DNA from: Streptomyces antarcticus
GTDB taxonomy: Bacteria; Actinomycetota; Actinomycetes; Streptomycetales; Streptomycetaceae
NCBI RefSeq assembly: GCF_026627255.1
Contig: NZ_JAPNLM010000003.1
Location: forward strand, 310,001 to 374,000
Direction: 5' to 3'
Length of the DNA stretch: 64,000 nt
The translations under genes were made by a program, and so were the position numbers. Below are positions 1-8,433 of the stretch, in pieces. The number at the start of each line of letters is the position of its first letter. Position 1 is the stretch's first letter. The notes beneath the pieces are model-generated. The model saw only the letters and a program-made list of their open reading frames with translations, was not told where the DNA came from and made no database searches.

Positions 1-2159
1 GCACCCACCGCGCGCAGGCCGCCGAGGTCGAGTTCACCATGGACCAACTGCACGACGGCGCAGCCAAGTTCGACATGAGCTTCCTCGTCGGCGAGAACGA
101 CGGGCTGGAACTCTCCCTCGAGTACAACACCAGCCTCTACCGGCACGGCACCGCCAGCGCCCTCCTCGCCGCCTTCCAGCAGGTACTGGAACAGGTCGCC
201 GAGAACCCCGACCTCCGTGTCGGCGACATCAGCCTGGTCGAGGAGCCCGCCGCCTCCCGCCACGCCCGCGAGCTGTCCCGCGGCGGCCCCCTCGACGAAG
301 CCGCCTGGACCACCACCCTGGACCGCGCGTTCCGCGAGCGCGCCACCATCCACCCCGACGCCGAAGCCGTCCGCTTCGGCTCCGTCCGGCTGGACTACGC
401 GGCCCTCGACCGCTGGTCCGAGGCCATCGCCCACCGGCTGCGCGACCGCGGGGTCCGCCGCGGCGACCCGGTCGCCGTCTGCGTCGCCCGCGGCCCGGCC
501 GCCGTCGCCGGCGTGCTCGGCGTGCTCAAGGCGGGCGCCCACTACGTCCCGGTGGACCCGTCCGCGCCGGTCGAGCGAACCCGTACGGTCCTGGCCGACG
601 CCAAGGTCCGGCACGCCCTCGTCGACGGCTCCGCGGAGCTGCCCGTACCGCTGGAGCTCGTGAACACCGGAACGTCCGCGCCCGTCCGCGAGGTCCCCTC
701 CCTCGCGCCCAGCGCCACCCCCGGCGACCTCGCCTACGTCCTCTACACCTCGGGCAGCAGCGGCACCCCCAAGGGGGTGATGATCGAGCACCGCTCGGTC
801 ACCCACTTCTCCCGCACCATCGCCAAGGCCTACGAGATCCGGGCCGAGGACCGGGTCCTTCAGTTCGCGCCGCTCACCTTCGACGTCTCGGTCTTCGAGC
901 TCTTCACCACCCTCCTCGCCGGCGGCTCGCTCGTCATCGCCACCGACGACGAGCGCCGCGACCCGGCCCTGCTCCAGGCCCGGATGCGCGAGGACGCGGT
1001 GACCGTCGCCGAACTCCCGCCCGCCCTGCTGCCGCTGCTCGACCAGGCCGCCCTGCCCGCCCTGCGCCTGGTCTCCGTCGGCGGCGAGGCCTTCCCCGGC
1101 CGCCTGGTCGCCGAGTGGACCGCCGGCGAACGCCGGTTCGTCAACGGTTACGGCCCCACCGAGGCCACCGTCGCCGTCACCCTCATGGACTGCACCGGGA
1201 GCTACGACCGCAACCCGCCGATCGGCCGCCCCATGCCGGGCCACCAGGCCTTCGTACTCGACGAGCGGCTGCGCCCCGTCCCGCCCGGCGTGCCCGGCGA
1301 ACTGTGCGTGGCCGGGCCAGGCGTCGCCCGCGGCTACCTGGGCCGCCCCGACCTGACCGCCGACCGCTTCGCCGACAACCCGTACGCCGACGGACCCGAG
1401 ACCGCCCGGCTCTACCGGACCGGCGACCTGGTCCGCTGGCTGCCCGGCGGGAACCTGGACTTCCTCGGCCGCACCGACCGCCAGCTCAAGGTCCGCGGCC
1501 ACCGCATCGAGCCGGGCGAGGTCGAGTCCGTCCTCACCGGGCACCCCTCCGTCCAGCAGGCCGTCGTCGTGGCCCAGCCCGCGGCGGGCGGCGAGCGCAT
1601 GCTGACCGCCTACGTCACCGTCGAACAGGTGGGCTCCTACGCCTCCGAGGTCGCCGACGCCGAGGGCCTGCGCGCCTACACGGCCGTACGGCTGCCGGGC
1701 TACATGGTGCCGGTCGTCGTCGTCCTGGACGAACTGCCCCTCACCCCGCACGGCAAGGTCGACACGGCCGCCCTGCCCCTGCCGGCCGACCAGAGCGGAA
1801 CCGGCGGGACCGCGCCGCGCGACGCCATCGAGGAGCAGATCTGCCGGGACATCCTCACCCCGCTGCTGGAATGGCAGAACCCCGACGTGGAGGGCGACTT
1901 CTTCGCCCTGGGCGGCAGCTCCCTCCAGGCGACCATCGTGGTCTCCCGGGTCCGCGCCCTCTTCGGCATCGACATCGCCCTCGCCGACTTCTTCGGCCAC
2001 CCGACCGTCGCCGCGCTGGCCGAACTCGTCCGCGGCGCGAAGGCCGAGGCGGCCGGCGAACAGGACCGGCTGCTCGCGGTCTTCGAGCAGATCGAGAACA
2101 TGAGCGACGAGGAAGCCGCCGCCCTCCTCGGGTCCATGCAGCACCCGGACGGTCCCTGA
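1..2159 (+). CDS. Nonribosomal peptide synthetase, C(end)-A-T module (5' truncated)
   Basis: The gene runs in from the left edge, open from base 3, and ends with TGA at 2157-2159. The visible part starts with the tail of a condensation domain. An adenylation domain follows, with the ATP-binding motif YTSGSSGTPKG near 743-775, the GYGPTEAT motif near 1147-1170, YRTGDL, and the catalytic lysine in LTPHGKVD near 1741-1764. A carrier domain comes last; GGSSLQ at 1911-1928 holds the phosphopantetheine serine (codon 1920-1922). It selects, adenylates and loads one residue and joins it to an upstream peptide. Aligned to GrsA, I read the pocket as D-V-F-E-S-G-G-V-A-K, which I cannot match to a substrate. 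There is no thioesterase or reductase at the C-terminus, so release happens elsewhere. The stop overlaps the next start (TGATG). Confidence 0.95.
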   Translation, partial: THRAQAAEVEFTMDQLHDGAAKFDMSFLVGENDGLELSLEYNTSLYRHGTASALLAAFQQVLEQVAENPDLRVGDISLVEEPAASRHARELSRGGPLDEAAWTTTLDRAFRERATIHPDAEAVRFGSVRLDYAALDRWSEAIAHRLRDRGVRRGDPVAVCVARGPAAVAGVLGVLKAGAHYVPVDPSAPVERTRTVLADAKVRHALVDGSAELPVPLELVNTGTSAPVREVPSLAPSATPGDLAYVLYTSGSSGTPKGVMIEHRSVTHFSRTIAKAYEIRAEDRVLQFAPLTFDVSVFELFTTLLAGGSLVIATDDERRDPALLQARMREDAVTVAELPPALLPLLDQAALPALRLVSVGGEAFPGRLVAEWTAGERRFVNGYGPTEATVAVTLMDCTGSYDRNPPIGRPMPGHQAFVLDERLRPVPPGVPGELCVAGPGVARGYLGRPDLTADRFADNPYADGPETARLYRTGDLVRWLPGGNLDFLGRTDRQLKVRGHRIEPGEVESVLTGHPSVQQAVVVAQPAAGGERMLTAYVTVEQVGSYASEVADAEGLRAYTAVRLPGYMVPVVVVLDELPLTPHGKVDTAALPLPADQSGTGGTAPRDAIEEQICRDILTPLLEWQNPDVEGDFFALGGSSLQATIVVSRVRALFGIDIALADFFGHPTVAALAELVRGAKAEAAGEQDRLLAVFEQIENMSDEEAAALLGSMQHPDGP

Positions 2160-3562
2160 TGGCCACCGCGGCAGGGTTCGAAGGAACGCTCGCCGCGCTC
2201 CCCGAGGCGAAGCGCGAACTCGCCCGGCTGATGCTGGCCGCCCGGCAGCCCGTCCCCGCCCACCCGGCCCCGCGCTCCGGCGCGGGGCCGGTCCCCCCGA
2301 CCGCGCTCCAGGCCCGGCTGTGGCGGCGCGAACGCACCCACCCCGCCGTCGCGACGGGCTCGCACGCGCTCCGGCTGACGGGGCCGCTCGACACCCGGCG
2401 GCTGCGGGACGCCCTCACCGGGGTGCTCCGCCGCCACGAGGCGCTGCGGACCCGGCTGACCGGATCCACCGCGGGCCGGCCGCTGCTGGAGGTGGACGAG
2501 GAGCCGGTCCTGCGGTTCACCGAGGCCGACCTCAGCGGCTTCACCCCGCAGGCCGCGGCCGCCCGTACCGCCCTGCAGATCACCGAGAGCGCCTCCACCG
2601 TCCTGGACCTGGAGAGCGGCCGCACCAGCGCGTTCCGGCTGCTGCGGACCGCCCCCGACGAGCACGTCCTGATCCTCGCCTCGCACCTCGCCGTCTTCGA
2701 CGGCTGGTCCTCCGGGGTCTTCCTCGCGGACCTGGCCGCCGGATACCGCGAGGGCACCGGCCACCTTCCCCCGCCCGAACTCCAGTTCCCCGACTACGCG
2801 GCCTGGCAGCACCGCTGGCTCGACGGTCCCGACGGCTCCGCCGAACTGGCGCGCCGCCGCGCGGTGTTCGCGTCCGACCCGCGCGCCCGCCGGGCCGCCG
2901 GCGGGTTCGAGCGCGGGCACCTGCCCGTACGCCTGGCCCGCGGGCCGGTCGCCCGCGGGCTGGAGCTCGGCGCGGCCGAGGGCGCCACCCCGTTCATGAC
3001 CCTGCTCGCCGCGCTGGGCGTCGTACTGGCCCGCCGGCAGGGCCGTACCGCGGTGGTGATCGGCACCCCGGCCGCGGGGAGGTTCGCCGGCGCGCTCGAA
3101 GGCGCCGTCGGGCAGTTCACCACCGTCGTGCCGATCCGGCTCGACCTGGCGGGCGGGCCCACCTTCCGGGAGCTGCTGCACCGCACCCGGGCCGCCGTCG
3201 CCGACGCCCTCGGCCACCAGCGCCTGCCCGTGGACGTCCTGTTCTCGGACGGCACGCCGCCGCCCTACGACGTGCTGTTCGCCCTCCACAACTATCCGGC
3301 CGTCCCCCTGGACCTGCCGGGCATCGAGGTGGGCCAGCTGCCCGGGCCGCCCGCCCGCCACCTGGAGCTCTACAGTCCCGACCCGGCCGCCGCCCTCGCC
3401 TGCGTCGGCCTCGTCGAACGGGACGGCGAGATCGGCGGCACCGCCGAGTACAACCGGCACGCGGCCGCGCCCGAGGACGTGCGGGGCCTGCTCACCGGAA
3501 TCGAGGAGGTGCTGGACCGGGCCCACACCGCCCCCGCATCCCCGCTCACCCCCCGGCACTAG
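2159..3562 (+). CDS. Stand-alone NRPS condensation domain protein
   Basis: ATG at 2159-2161 overlaps the TGA of the upstream synthetase, so the two are coupled. The 467-residue product is a single condensation domain with no adenylation or carrier domain. Near the N-terminus is the hydrophobic C1-type region, followed by RRHEALRTRL. The active-site motif reads SHLAVFDG at residues 175-182: the second His and the Asp-Gly are kept, but the first His of HHxxxDG is Ser. Near the C-terminus YDVLFALHNYP matches the late C-domain motif. Free-standing C domains form amide or ester bonds between carrier-bound chains, or condense a chain with a free amine. Since the upstream module has no release domain, transfer or termination by this protein is plausible (inference). 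Confidence 0.9.
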   Translation: MATAAGFEGTLAALPEAKRELARLMLAARQPVPAHPAPRSGAGPVPPTALQARLWRRERTHPAVATGSHALRLTGPLDTRRLRDALTGVLRRHEALRTRLTGSTAGRPLLEVDEEPVLRFTEADLSGFTPQAAAARTALQITESASTVLDLESGRTSAFRLLRTAPDEHVLILASHLAVFDGWSSGVFLADLAAGYREGTGHLPPPELQFPDYAAWQHRWLDGPDGSAELARRRAVFASDPRARRAAGGFERGHLPVRLARGPVARGLELGAAEGATPFMTLLAALGVVLARRQGRTAVVIGTPAAGRFAGALEGAVGQFTTVVPIRLDLAGGPTFRELLHRTRAAVADALGHQRLPVDVLFSDGTPPPYDVLFALHNYPAVPLDLPGIEVGQLPGPPARHLELYSPDPAAALACVGLVERDGEIGGTAEYNRHAAAPEDVRGLLTGIEEVLDRAHTAPASPLTPRH

Positions 3563-3572
3563 GGAGTTGCCC

Positions 3573-4763
3573 GTGCTCACCACCGAGTTCTACCGTGCGC
3601 CCGCGGACTGCGGGCTCGTACGGAGCGGAGCCGACGTGCCCCGCACCCCCATGCGGGCCCTGCGCGAGGACGTCCACGACATCCTGGTCTCCGCGCCCGT
3701 GGCCGAGGCCCGCCGCACCCGCGACCCGAGACCCGTCCACCGGGCCCTGGGGGAGCGGGGTCTGCTGGCACCCCAGTGGCCGCAGGAGTACGGGGGCCGC
3801 GGCGTCAGCCAGGTCGCGGCCGCCGTCCTGGTCGAGGAACTGGCCATGCACGACGTCCCCGACCTGCTCCACACCCTCACCGTGCAGATCGTCGGCTCCA
3901 CCCTGCTCAACGTCGCCAGCCCGGCGATGAAGGCCCGCCACCTGCCGGGCTTCGCCGCCGGCACCGCCTTCGGCTGCGTGCTGTTCAGCGAACCCCAGGC
4001 CGGCTCCGACCTCAACATCCTCTCCACCCGCGCCGTCTCCGACGGGAAGGGCGGCTACAAGCTGTACGGCACCAAGGTCCACTCGCTCTTCGCCCGGATG
4101 GCCGACTACGGGCTGTGCCTGGCCCGCGGCGAGGACGACGCCTTCAGCCTGTTCCTCGTCCCGCTGGCCCAGCGGGGCGTCACCATCCGGCAGATCCCCG
4201 GCATCATGGACGACGCCTTCCACGAGGTCACCCTGGACGGCGTGGCCGTGACCGCCGACGACGTCGTCGGCGAGACCGGCCAGGGCTGGGCGATCGTCGT
4301 CAAGACGCTCGCCTTCGAGCGCACCGGCCTCGACTACTACGTCAAGGCGCTGCGCTGGTACCGGGCCGCCGTGGAACGCCTGGAGGCCCACACCGACCGG
4401 CTGGAGGCCGGCCAGCACGACCAGATCGGCCTGGCCAAGCTCAACGCCCGGCTGCTCGCGGCGGGCACCCTGGTCCGCCGCGTCCTCACCCGCCTCGACC
4501 GGGGGGAACTCAACGAGGACGAGGCCGCCGCCGCCAAGTGGTACACCACCGAACTCGCCGCGGAGGTGGCCTGGTGGGCCGCCGAACTCGACGGCGACCG
4601 CAGCATGACCCTCGACGACCCCCAGGTCGACGGGGTGGCACACCCACTCGATTCGGCGATGCGCGAAGCCCCGGGAATGCGCATATCCGGCGGCACCGCC
4701 GAAATGATGCTGGAGACGCTGGCCCGGCTGCGTCTCGACTCAGGGGCGGAGGTACGGCCGTGA
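3573..4763 (+). CDS. Acyl-CoA dehydrogenase family protein (tailoring, subunit 1)
   Basis: I chose GTG at 3573 because AGGGAG at 3561-3566 lies 6 bases upstream; the in-frame TTG at 3567 would touch the Shine-Dalgarno. The product of about 396 residues has the full acyl-CoA dehydrogenase fold: an N-terminal helical domain (GLLAPQWPQEYGGRG), the central sheet with the flavin-binding stretch FSEPQAGSDL, and a C-terminal helical domain ending in ISGGTAEMMLETLAR. These FAD enzymes oxidise alpha,beta C-C bonds of thioesters. Inside an NRPS operon they usually act on a carrier-bound amino acyl or acyl group, or make an unsaturated starter acid. It overlaps the next dehydrogenase by GTGA, which suggests a heteromeric enzyme. 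The substrate cannot be read from the sequence. Confidence 0.88.
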   Translation: MLTTEFYRAPADCGLVRSGADVPRTPMRALREDVHDILVSAPVAEARRTRDPRPVHRALGERGLLAPQWPQEYGGRGVSQVAAAVLVEELAMHDVPDLLHTLTVQIVGSTLLNVASPAMKARHLPGFAAGTAFGCVLFSEPQAGSDLNILSTRAVSDGKGGYKLYGTKVHSLFARMADYGLCLARGEDDAFSLFLVPLAQRGVTIRQIPGIMDDAFHEVTLDGVAVTADDVVGETGQGWAIVVKTLAFERTGLDYYVKALRWYRAAVERLEAHTDRLEAGQHDQIGLAKLNARLLAAGTLVRRVLTRLDRGELNEDEAAAAKWYTTELAAEVAWWAAELDGDRSMTLDDPQVDGVAHPLDSAMREAPGMRISGGTAEMMLETLARLRLDSGAEVRP

Positions 4764-5905
4764 CACCACAGGCGGTCAACGGGAACGGGACGGGCGGCGG
4801 AGCGCCGGCGGCGCCCGAACGCTGGCGCGAGCGGGAGGACGAGGACTCCCTCTTCCGGCAGCTCCGGCTCACCGTGCGCCAGGGCCTGGAGGTCGACGGG
4901 GACACACCCGGCGGCGCCTGGGACGCCCTGACGCAGGTCGGCGCGTGGGAGTTCGCGCTGCCCATCGAGAAGGACGGGCTCGACCTCGGCCAGGCGGTTC
5001 TCGCCATGGTCTGCGAGGAGGCGGGCAACTCCATGCAGCCCGTCCCGCTGCCCGACACCCTGCTCGCCCTGGACCTGGTCTCCGGCCTCGGACCGCTCGC
5101 GCCCGAGTCGGCCGACGCCCTGCTCGACCGGGTCCGGACCGGGGAGCTGCCCCTCGCCGTCCCCGGGCGGCTGCCCGACCCGCGCGGCGCCGTACCGCCG
5201 GGCATCACGTGGAAGCCCGACGGGGACACCGGCGGCGTCGTGCTCACCGGCGCGGGCGGCCCCTTCGCCGCGGGCGTCGGGGCGGGCGCCCTGCTGGTCC
5301 TGGCGAGCGGCCCCGACGGCCCGTGCGTGGCGCTCGTCGAGCTGCCCGCGGCGGGCGTCCAGGTACGCCCGCTGCGCGACCACGGCGGCGGCGCCGTCTC
5401 CAGCGCAGTCTTCGACGAGAGCCGGATACCGGCGGAATCGGTGCTGCTGCGCGGCCTCGCCGCCGAGCACGCGCTCGCCCGCGTGGGGCTGCGGGCGGCG
5501 GTGCACCAGGCGTCCCTGCTGGCCGGGATCACGGCGGCCGCGCTCACCGCGGTCGTCTCCCGGATCCGGGGCCGGCAGCAGTTCGGCCAGGCCCTCGTCA
5601 AACACCAGGGGCCGCGGCTGCGCGTCGCCGGACTGCTGGCCCGGCTGGACGCCGTCCGCTGGGCCGTGGGCGACGCCGCCCGCGACCTCGACGAGGGGCG
5701 GCTCACGCCGGGGGAAGCCGCCGGACTGATCGCGCTCACGGCGGAGACCACCCTCGACGTGACGCGCGAAGCGGTCCACCTGCACGGCGCCTCCGGCCTG
5801 GTCCGGGACGGCCTGGTGGCCGGCTGCTACCGGCGCGCGGCATGGGAGGCCATGCGCTGCGGGCGCCCGGCCCAGCTGTGGGACACCGCGGCGCACACCC
5901 CCTGA
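4760..5905 (+). CDS. Acyl-CoA dehydrogenase-like protein (tailoring, subunit 2)
   Basis: GTG at 4760 overlaps the upstream stop. The 381-residue product is more diverged than its neighbour. After a Gly/Ala-rich N-terminus it has a weak acyl-CoA dehydrogenase N domain (GAWEFALPIEKDGLDLGQ), a glycine-rich middle domain, and a good C-terminal helical domain with RQQFGQALVKHQ and HLHGASGL, the equivalent of the QxHGGxG loop that holds FAD in partner subunits. The canonical S/T-rich flavin loop of the middle domain is not obvious. Paired full and divergent dehydrogenases are known to form heterotetramers with shared FAD sites, and I infer that here from the overlap. The gene ends 72 bases before a strong hairpin that separates it from the convergent operon. 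Confidence 0.82.
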   Translation: MTPQAVNGNGTGGGAPAAPERWREREDEDSLFRQLRLTVRQGLEVDGDTPGGAWDALTQVGAWEFALPIEKDGLDLGQAVLAMVCEEAGNSMQPVPLPDTLLALDLVSGLGPLAPESADALLDRVRTGELPLAVPGRLPDPRGAVPPGITWKPDGDTGGVVLTGAGGPFAAGVGAGALLVLASGPDGPCVALVELPAAGVQVRPLRDHGGGAVSSAVFDESRIPAESVLLRGLAAEHALARVGLRAAVHQASLLAGITAAALTAVVSRIRGRQQFGQALVKHQGPRLRVAGLLARLDAVRWAVGDAARDLDEGRLTPGEAAGLIALTAETTLDVTREAVHLHGASGLVRDGLVAGCYRRAAWEAMRCGRPAQLWDTAAHTP

Positions 5906-5977
5906 GGGCCGGCCCCGCACGGGATGCCGTGCGGCGGTACGGGAAAGGGGCCCCCGCCCAGCGGGAACCCCTGCCCC

Positions 5978-6014
5978 TCCCGGTCGGGGCCGGATCTCCC
6001 GGCCCCGACCGGGA
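5978..6014. terminator. Bidirectional hairpin terminator
   Basis: A perfect 16-bp inverted repeat (5978-5993 with 5999-6014) with a 5-base loop lies between the convergent dehydrogenase and GNAT genes. There is no clear U-run, as is common in Streptomyces. Its place between two 3' ends supports termination in both directions. Confidence 0.75.
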
Positions 6015-6018
6015 CACC

Positions 6019-6600
6019 TCACTCCAGGTCGCGGCGCATGACCCAGCGGTGCCGCTTGTCGCTCTTGGCCTCGGTCCGCGTGACCCGGCGGAAGCCGGCC
6101 CGCTCGAACATGTCCATCGTCCCGACGTAGGCGAGCGTGGGATTGACCCGGCCGCCCTCCGGGTCGACCGGATACCCCTCCACGGCCGGCGCACCGTGGG
6201 AGCGCGCGTGTTCGACGGCCCCCTCCAGCAGGCCGGAGGCGACCCCCTTCCCCCGGAACTCCTTGCGCACGACGAAGCAGGTCACCGACCACACGGGCAG
6301 GTCGTCCACCGGTGTGATGGTCTTGGAGGCGGTGAGCCGGTCGAGCTGCCGGCGCGGCGCCACGTTGCACCAGCCGGCCACCTCGCCGTCCACGAAGCCG
6401 AGGACCCCGGGCGGGGGATCGGCCTTCTCGGCGAGGGTGCGCAGGTGTTCACCCCGCTCGTCCGCCGTCATCCGGCCGTAGTCGCCGGTGGACAGCCGCC
6501 ACGCCATGCACCAGCACGTGTGCGCGCTCTTCTTCGGCTGGAGCACCTTGCGGACGTCGTCCCACAGATCCGCCGTGGCGGGCCGTACTTCTAAACTCAT
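6019..6600 (-). CDS. GNAT family N-acetyltransferase
   Basis: This 193-residue protein starts at ATG 6600. The core GNAT elements are visible: the acceptor-side region DLPVWSVTCFVV followed by the acetyl-CoA loop RKEFRGKGVASGLLEGAVEHAR, and a late MFERAGFRRV segment. A cysteine-rich stretch near residue 28 (HTCWCMAW) is characteristic of a subset of actinobacterial GNATs. It is the last gene of the minus-strand operon, 25 bases after the threonine aldolase gene. It may acetylate the cluster product or an intermediate for self-protection, but a general metabolic role is equally possible. Confidence 0.85.
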   Translation of the reverse strand: MSLEVRPATADLWDDVRKVLQPKKSAHTCWCMAWRLSTGDYGRMTADERGEHLRTLAEKADPPPGVLGFVDGEVAGWCNVAPRRQLDRLTASKTITPVDDLPVWSVTCFVVRKEFRGKGVASGLLEGAVEHARSHGAPAVEGYPVDPEGGRVNPTLAYVGTMDMFERAGFRRVTRTEAKSDKRHRWVMRRDLE

Positions 6601-6625
6601 GGCGCTACTTCACTCTCTTCCGCTC

Positions 6626-7747
6626 TTACAAGTGCCCCGCGGGTGCGAAGTTCCGCACCCCGGGGACGACTTCGATCCTGACCGCGGCCAGGACCTCCAG
6701 GGCACGCTGACACGCTTCCCGTCCTACATCCAGATGGGTGACCAGCCGGATCACGTCCGGTCCGGGCGCGGTCACCAGCACTCCCTTCCGTGCGGCGCGT
6801 GCGACGACCGCCTCGGCGCCGGGCGCCTCGACGAGGACGATGTTGGTCTCCGGCGGGCGCCGCACCGCGAATCCCGCGTCCCGCAGCCCCGCCGCCAGCA
6901 GGCTCGCGTGGGCGTGGTCCTCGGCGATCCGCTCCACGTGGTGGTCCAGGGCGTACAGTCCGGCGGCCGCCAGGATGCCCGACTGCCGCATGCCGCCGCC
7001 CAGGCCGTGCCGCAGCCTGCGCGCCCGCGGCAGGTGCTCGGCCGCCAGCAGCAGTACGGAGCCGACCGGTGCGCCCAGCCCCTTCGACAGGCAGACGGCG
7101 AGCGAGTCGGCCGTCGCGCCGTACGCCGCCGCCGCCGTCCCGCTCGCGACCATGGCGTTCCAGATCCGGGCGCCGTCCATGTGGACCGACACCCCGGCCC
7201 GCGCCGTCAGCTCCCGCACCGCGCGCAGCGTCTCCAGCGGATGGACCGTACCGCCGGCCCGGGTGTGGGTCTGCTCGACCTCCACCGCGCGGGTGCCCAG
7301 GGTGTACGGGTTCCCGCGCCGGACCACCCCGGCCAGCGCGGCCGCCGTGATCACGCCGCGGTCCGCCGCGACCGTCCGCGTCTGGATCCCGCCGTAGCGG
7401 GCCGGGGAGGCCTCCTCGTGCGCCAGGATGTGCGCCTCGGCGTCGCACACCAGCTCCTCGCCCGGGCCGACGAGCAGCTGGAGCCCGATCTGGTTGGCCA
7501 TCACCCCCGACGGCACGAACAGGGCGGCGGAGAAGCCGAAGAGCCCGGCGAGCCGGTCCTCCAGGGCGCGCACCGTCGGGTCCTCGCCGAACAGGTCGTC
7601 GCCGACCTCGGCGGCCGCCATCGCGGCCCGCATCCGGGGGCCCGGCCGGGTCACGGTGTCGCTGCGCAGGTCGACCGCCGGGAGGGCGCCTGCCCCGGTT
7701 CCGGGGTGGGGCCCGGGGTGGGGCCCGGGGTGGTTCGGGTTCGTCAT
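6626..7747 (-). CDS. L-threonine aldolase family PLP enzyme
   Basis: This 373-residue fold-type I PLP enzyme has the family start DLRSDTVTRP, VGDDLFGEDPTV, the PLP-contact HMDGARIWNA near residue 189, and the PLP-binding lysine K222 in CLSKGLGAPVG. These enzymes cleave or form beta-hydroxy-alpha-amino acids (threonine to glycine plus acetaldehyde, and related aldol reactions). The ATG at 7747 overlaps the stop of the DUF2461 gene (ATGA), so translation is coupled. Lying in an NRPS operon next to a second one-carbon/aldol-type PLP enzyme, it probably makes or recycles a non-standard amino acid for the peptide (inference). The N-terminus carries a repeated PGPH segment from a small DNA repeat. 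Confidence 0.9.
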   Translation of the reverse strand: MTNPNHPGPHPGPHPGTGAGALPAVDLRSDTVTRPGPRMRAAMAAAEVGDDLFGEDPTVRALEDRLAGLFGFSAALFVPSGVMANQIGLQLLVGPGEELVCDAEAHILAHEEASPARYGGIQTRTVAADRGVITAAALAGVVRRGNPYTLGTRAVEVEQTHTRAGGTVHPLETLRAVRELTARAGVSVHMDGARIWNAMVASGTAAAAYGATADSLAVCLSKGLGAPVGSVLLLAAEHLPRARRLRHGLGGGMRQSGILAAAGLYALDHHVERIAEDHAHASLLAAGLRDAGFAVRRPPETNIVLVEAPGAEAVVARAARKGVLVTAPGPDVIRLVTHLDVGREACQRALEVLAAVRIEVVPGVRNFAPAGHL

Positions 7748-8433
7748 GACGGCTGGTCAGCTCCTTGTTCGCGTGGGCGTGGGGTCAGATCGCGGGCCGC
7801 CACCCAGTCCAGCAGGGGGCGCACCAGCAGCCAGGTCTCCCGCACCAGGTCCGCGGCGCGGGCCGTGTGCAGGCCGGCGTCCGGCCCGAAGCGGCGGCCC
7901 GCGTCGATCTTGCGGTGGCGCAGCAGGTCCAGCCGCGGGTGGTCCGCCGGGACCCCCCGGGGGCGGGACTTGAGCCGGTCGCCGCCGATGGTGAACCCGT
8001 GGGCCTCCAGCCGGGCCACGACGGCCGCCAGCTCCGCACCGCCGTCCTCCTCCTCGACGGCGGCGCGGTAGCGGGCGACCTCGGCGCCGGCGTACGGGTA
8101 GTAGCGCCCGGAGGCGTACAGCCCGTGCCGGTCCAGGTGCACCCACAGGCCCAGACAGGGCAGCAGGTCCAGGTAGGCGCCCTGATAGGTCTTGTACGGG
8201 GACTTGTCGTGCGACATCCGGGTGTCGCGGACCGGGCCGAGCACCCGCACGCCGCCCGGCCCGGACGACTCCCCGAAGGTCCCGTTCAGTTCGGCGGCCA
8301 GCTCGTCCATCGGCCCGCGCACGTCGCGCTCGTACCGTTCGCGGTGGCGCAGCCGCCAGGAGTCCCTGTCGTTGTCGTCCGCGAGGTCCTCGTACAGGCG
8401 CAGTGCCGAGGGCGGGAAGCCGCCGAAGGTCAC
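7744..8433 (-). CDS. DUF2461 family protein
   Basis: GTG at 8433 overlaps the TGA of the SHMT-like gene (GTGA). This start gives VTFGGFPPSALRLYEDL, the usual N-terminus of the family; earlier in-frame codons would lie inside the upstream gene. The 229-residue product shows the DUF2461 landmarks NDRDSWRLRHRERYE, RMSHDKSPYKTYQGAYL, and a late DHPRLDLLRHRKI segment. The family's biochemical role is not established. Being sandwiched by overlaps between two PLP-enzyme genes argues for co-expression with the peptide pathway rather than a housekeeping role. Confidence 0.85.
   Translation of the reverse strand: MTFGGFPPSALRLYEDLADDNDRDSWRLRHRERYERDVRGPMDELAAELNGTFGESSGPGGVRVLGPVRDTRMSHDKSPYKTYQGAYLDLLPCLGLWVHLDRHGLYASGRYYPYAGAEVARYRAAVEEEDGGAELAAVVARLEAHGFTIGGDRLKSRPRGVPADHPRLDLLRHRKIDAGRRFGPDAGLHTARAADLVRETWLLVRPLLDWVAARDLTPRPREQGADQPS

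Noticed and set aside
1115..2158. Upstream extension of the stand-alone C-domain gene in frame to 1115
   Set aside because: It lies inside the A and T domains of the preceding synthetase in another frame. The TGATG overlap start at 2159 gives a normal C-domain N-terminus.
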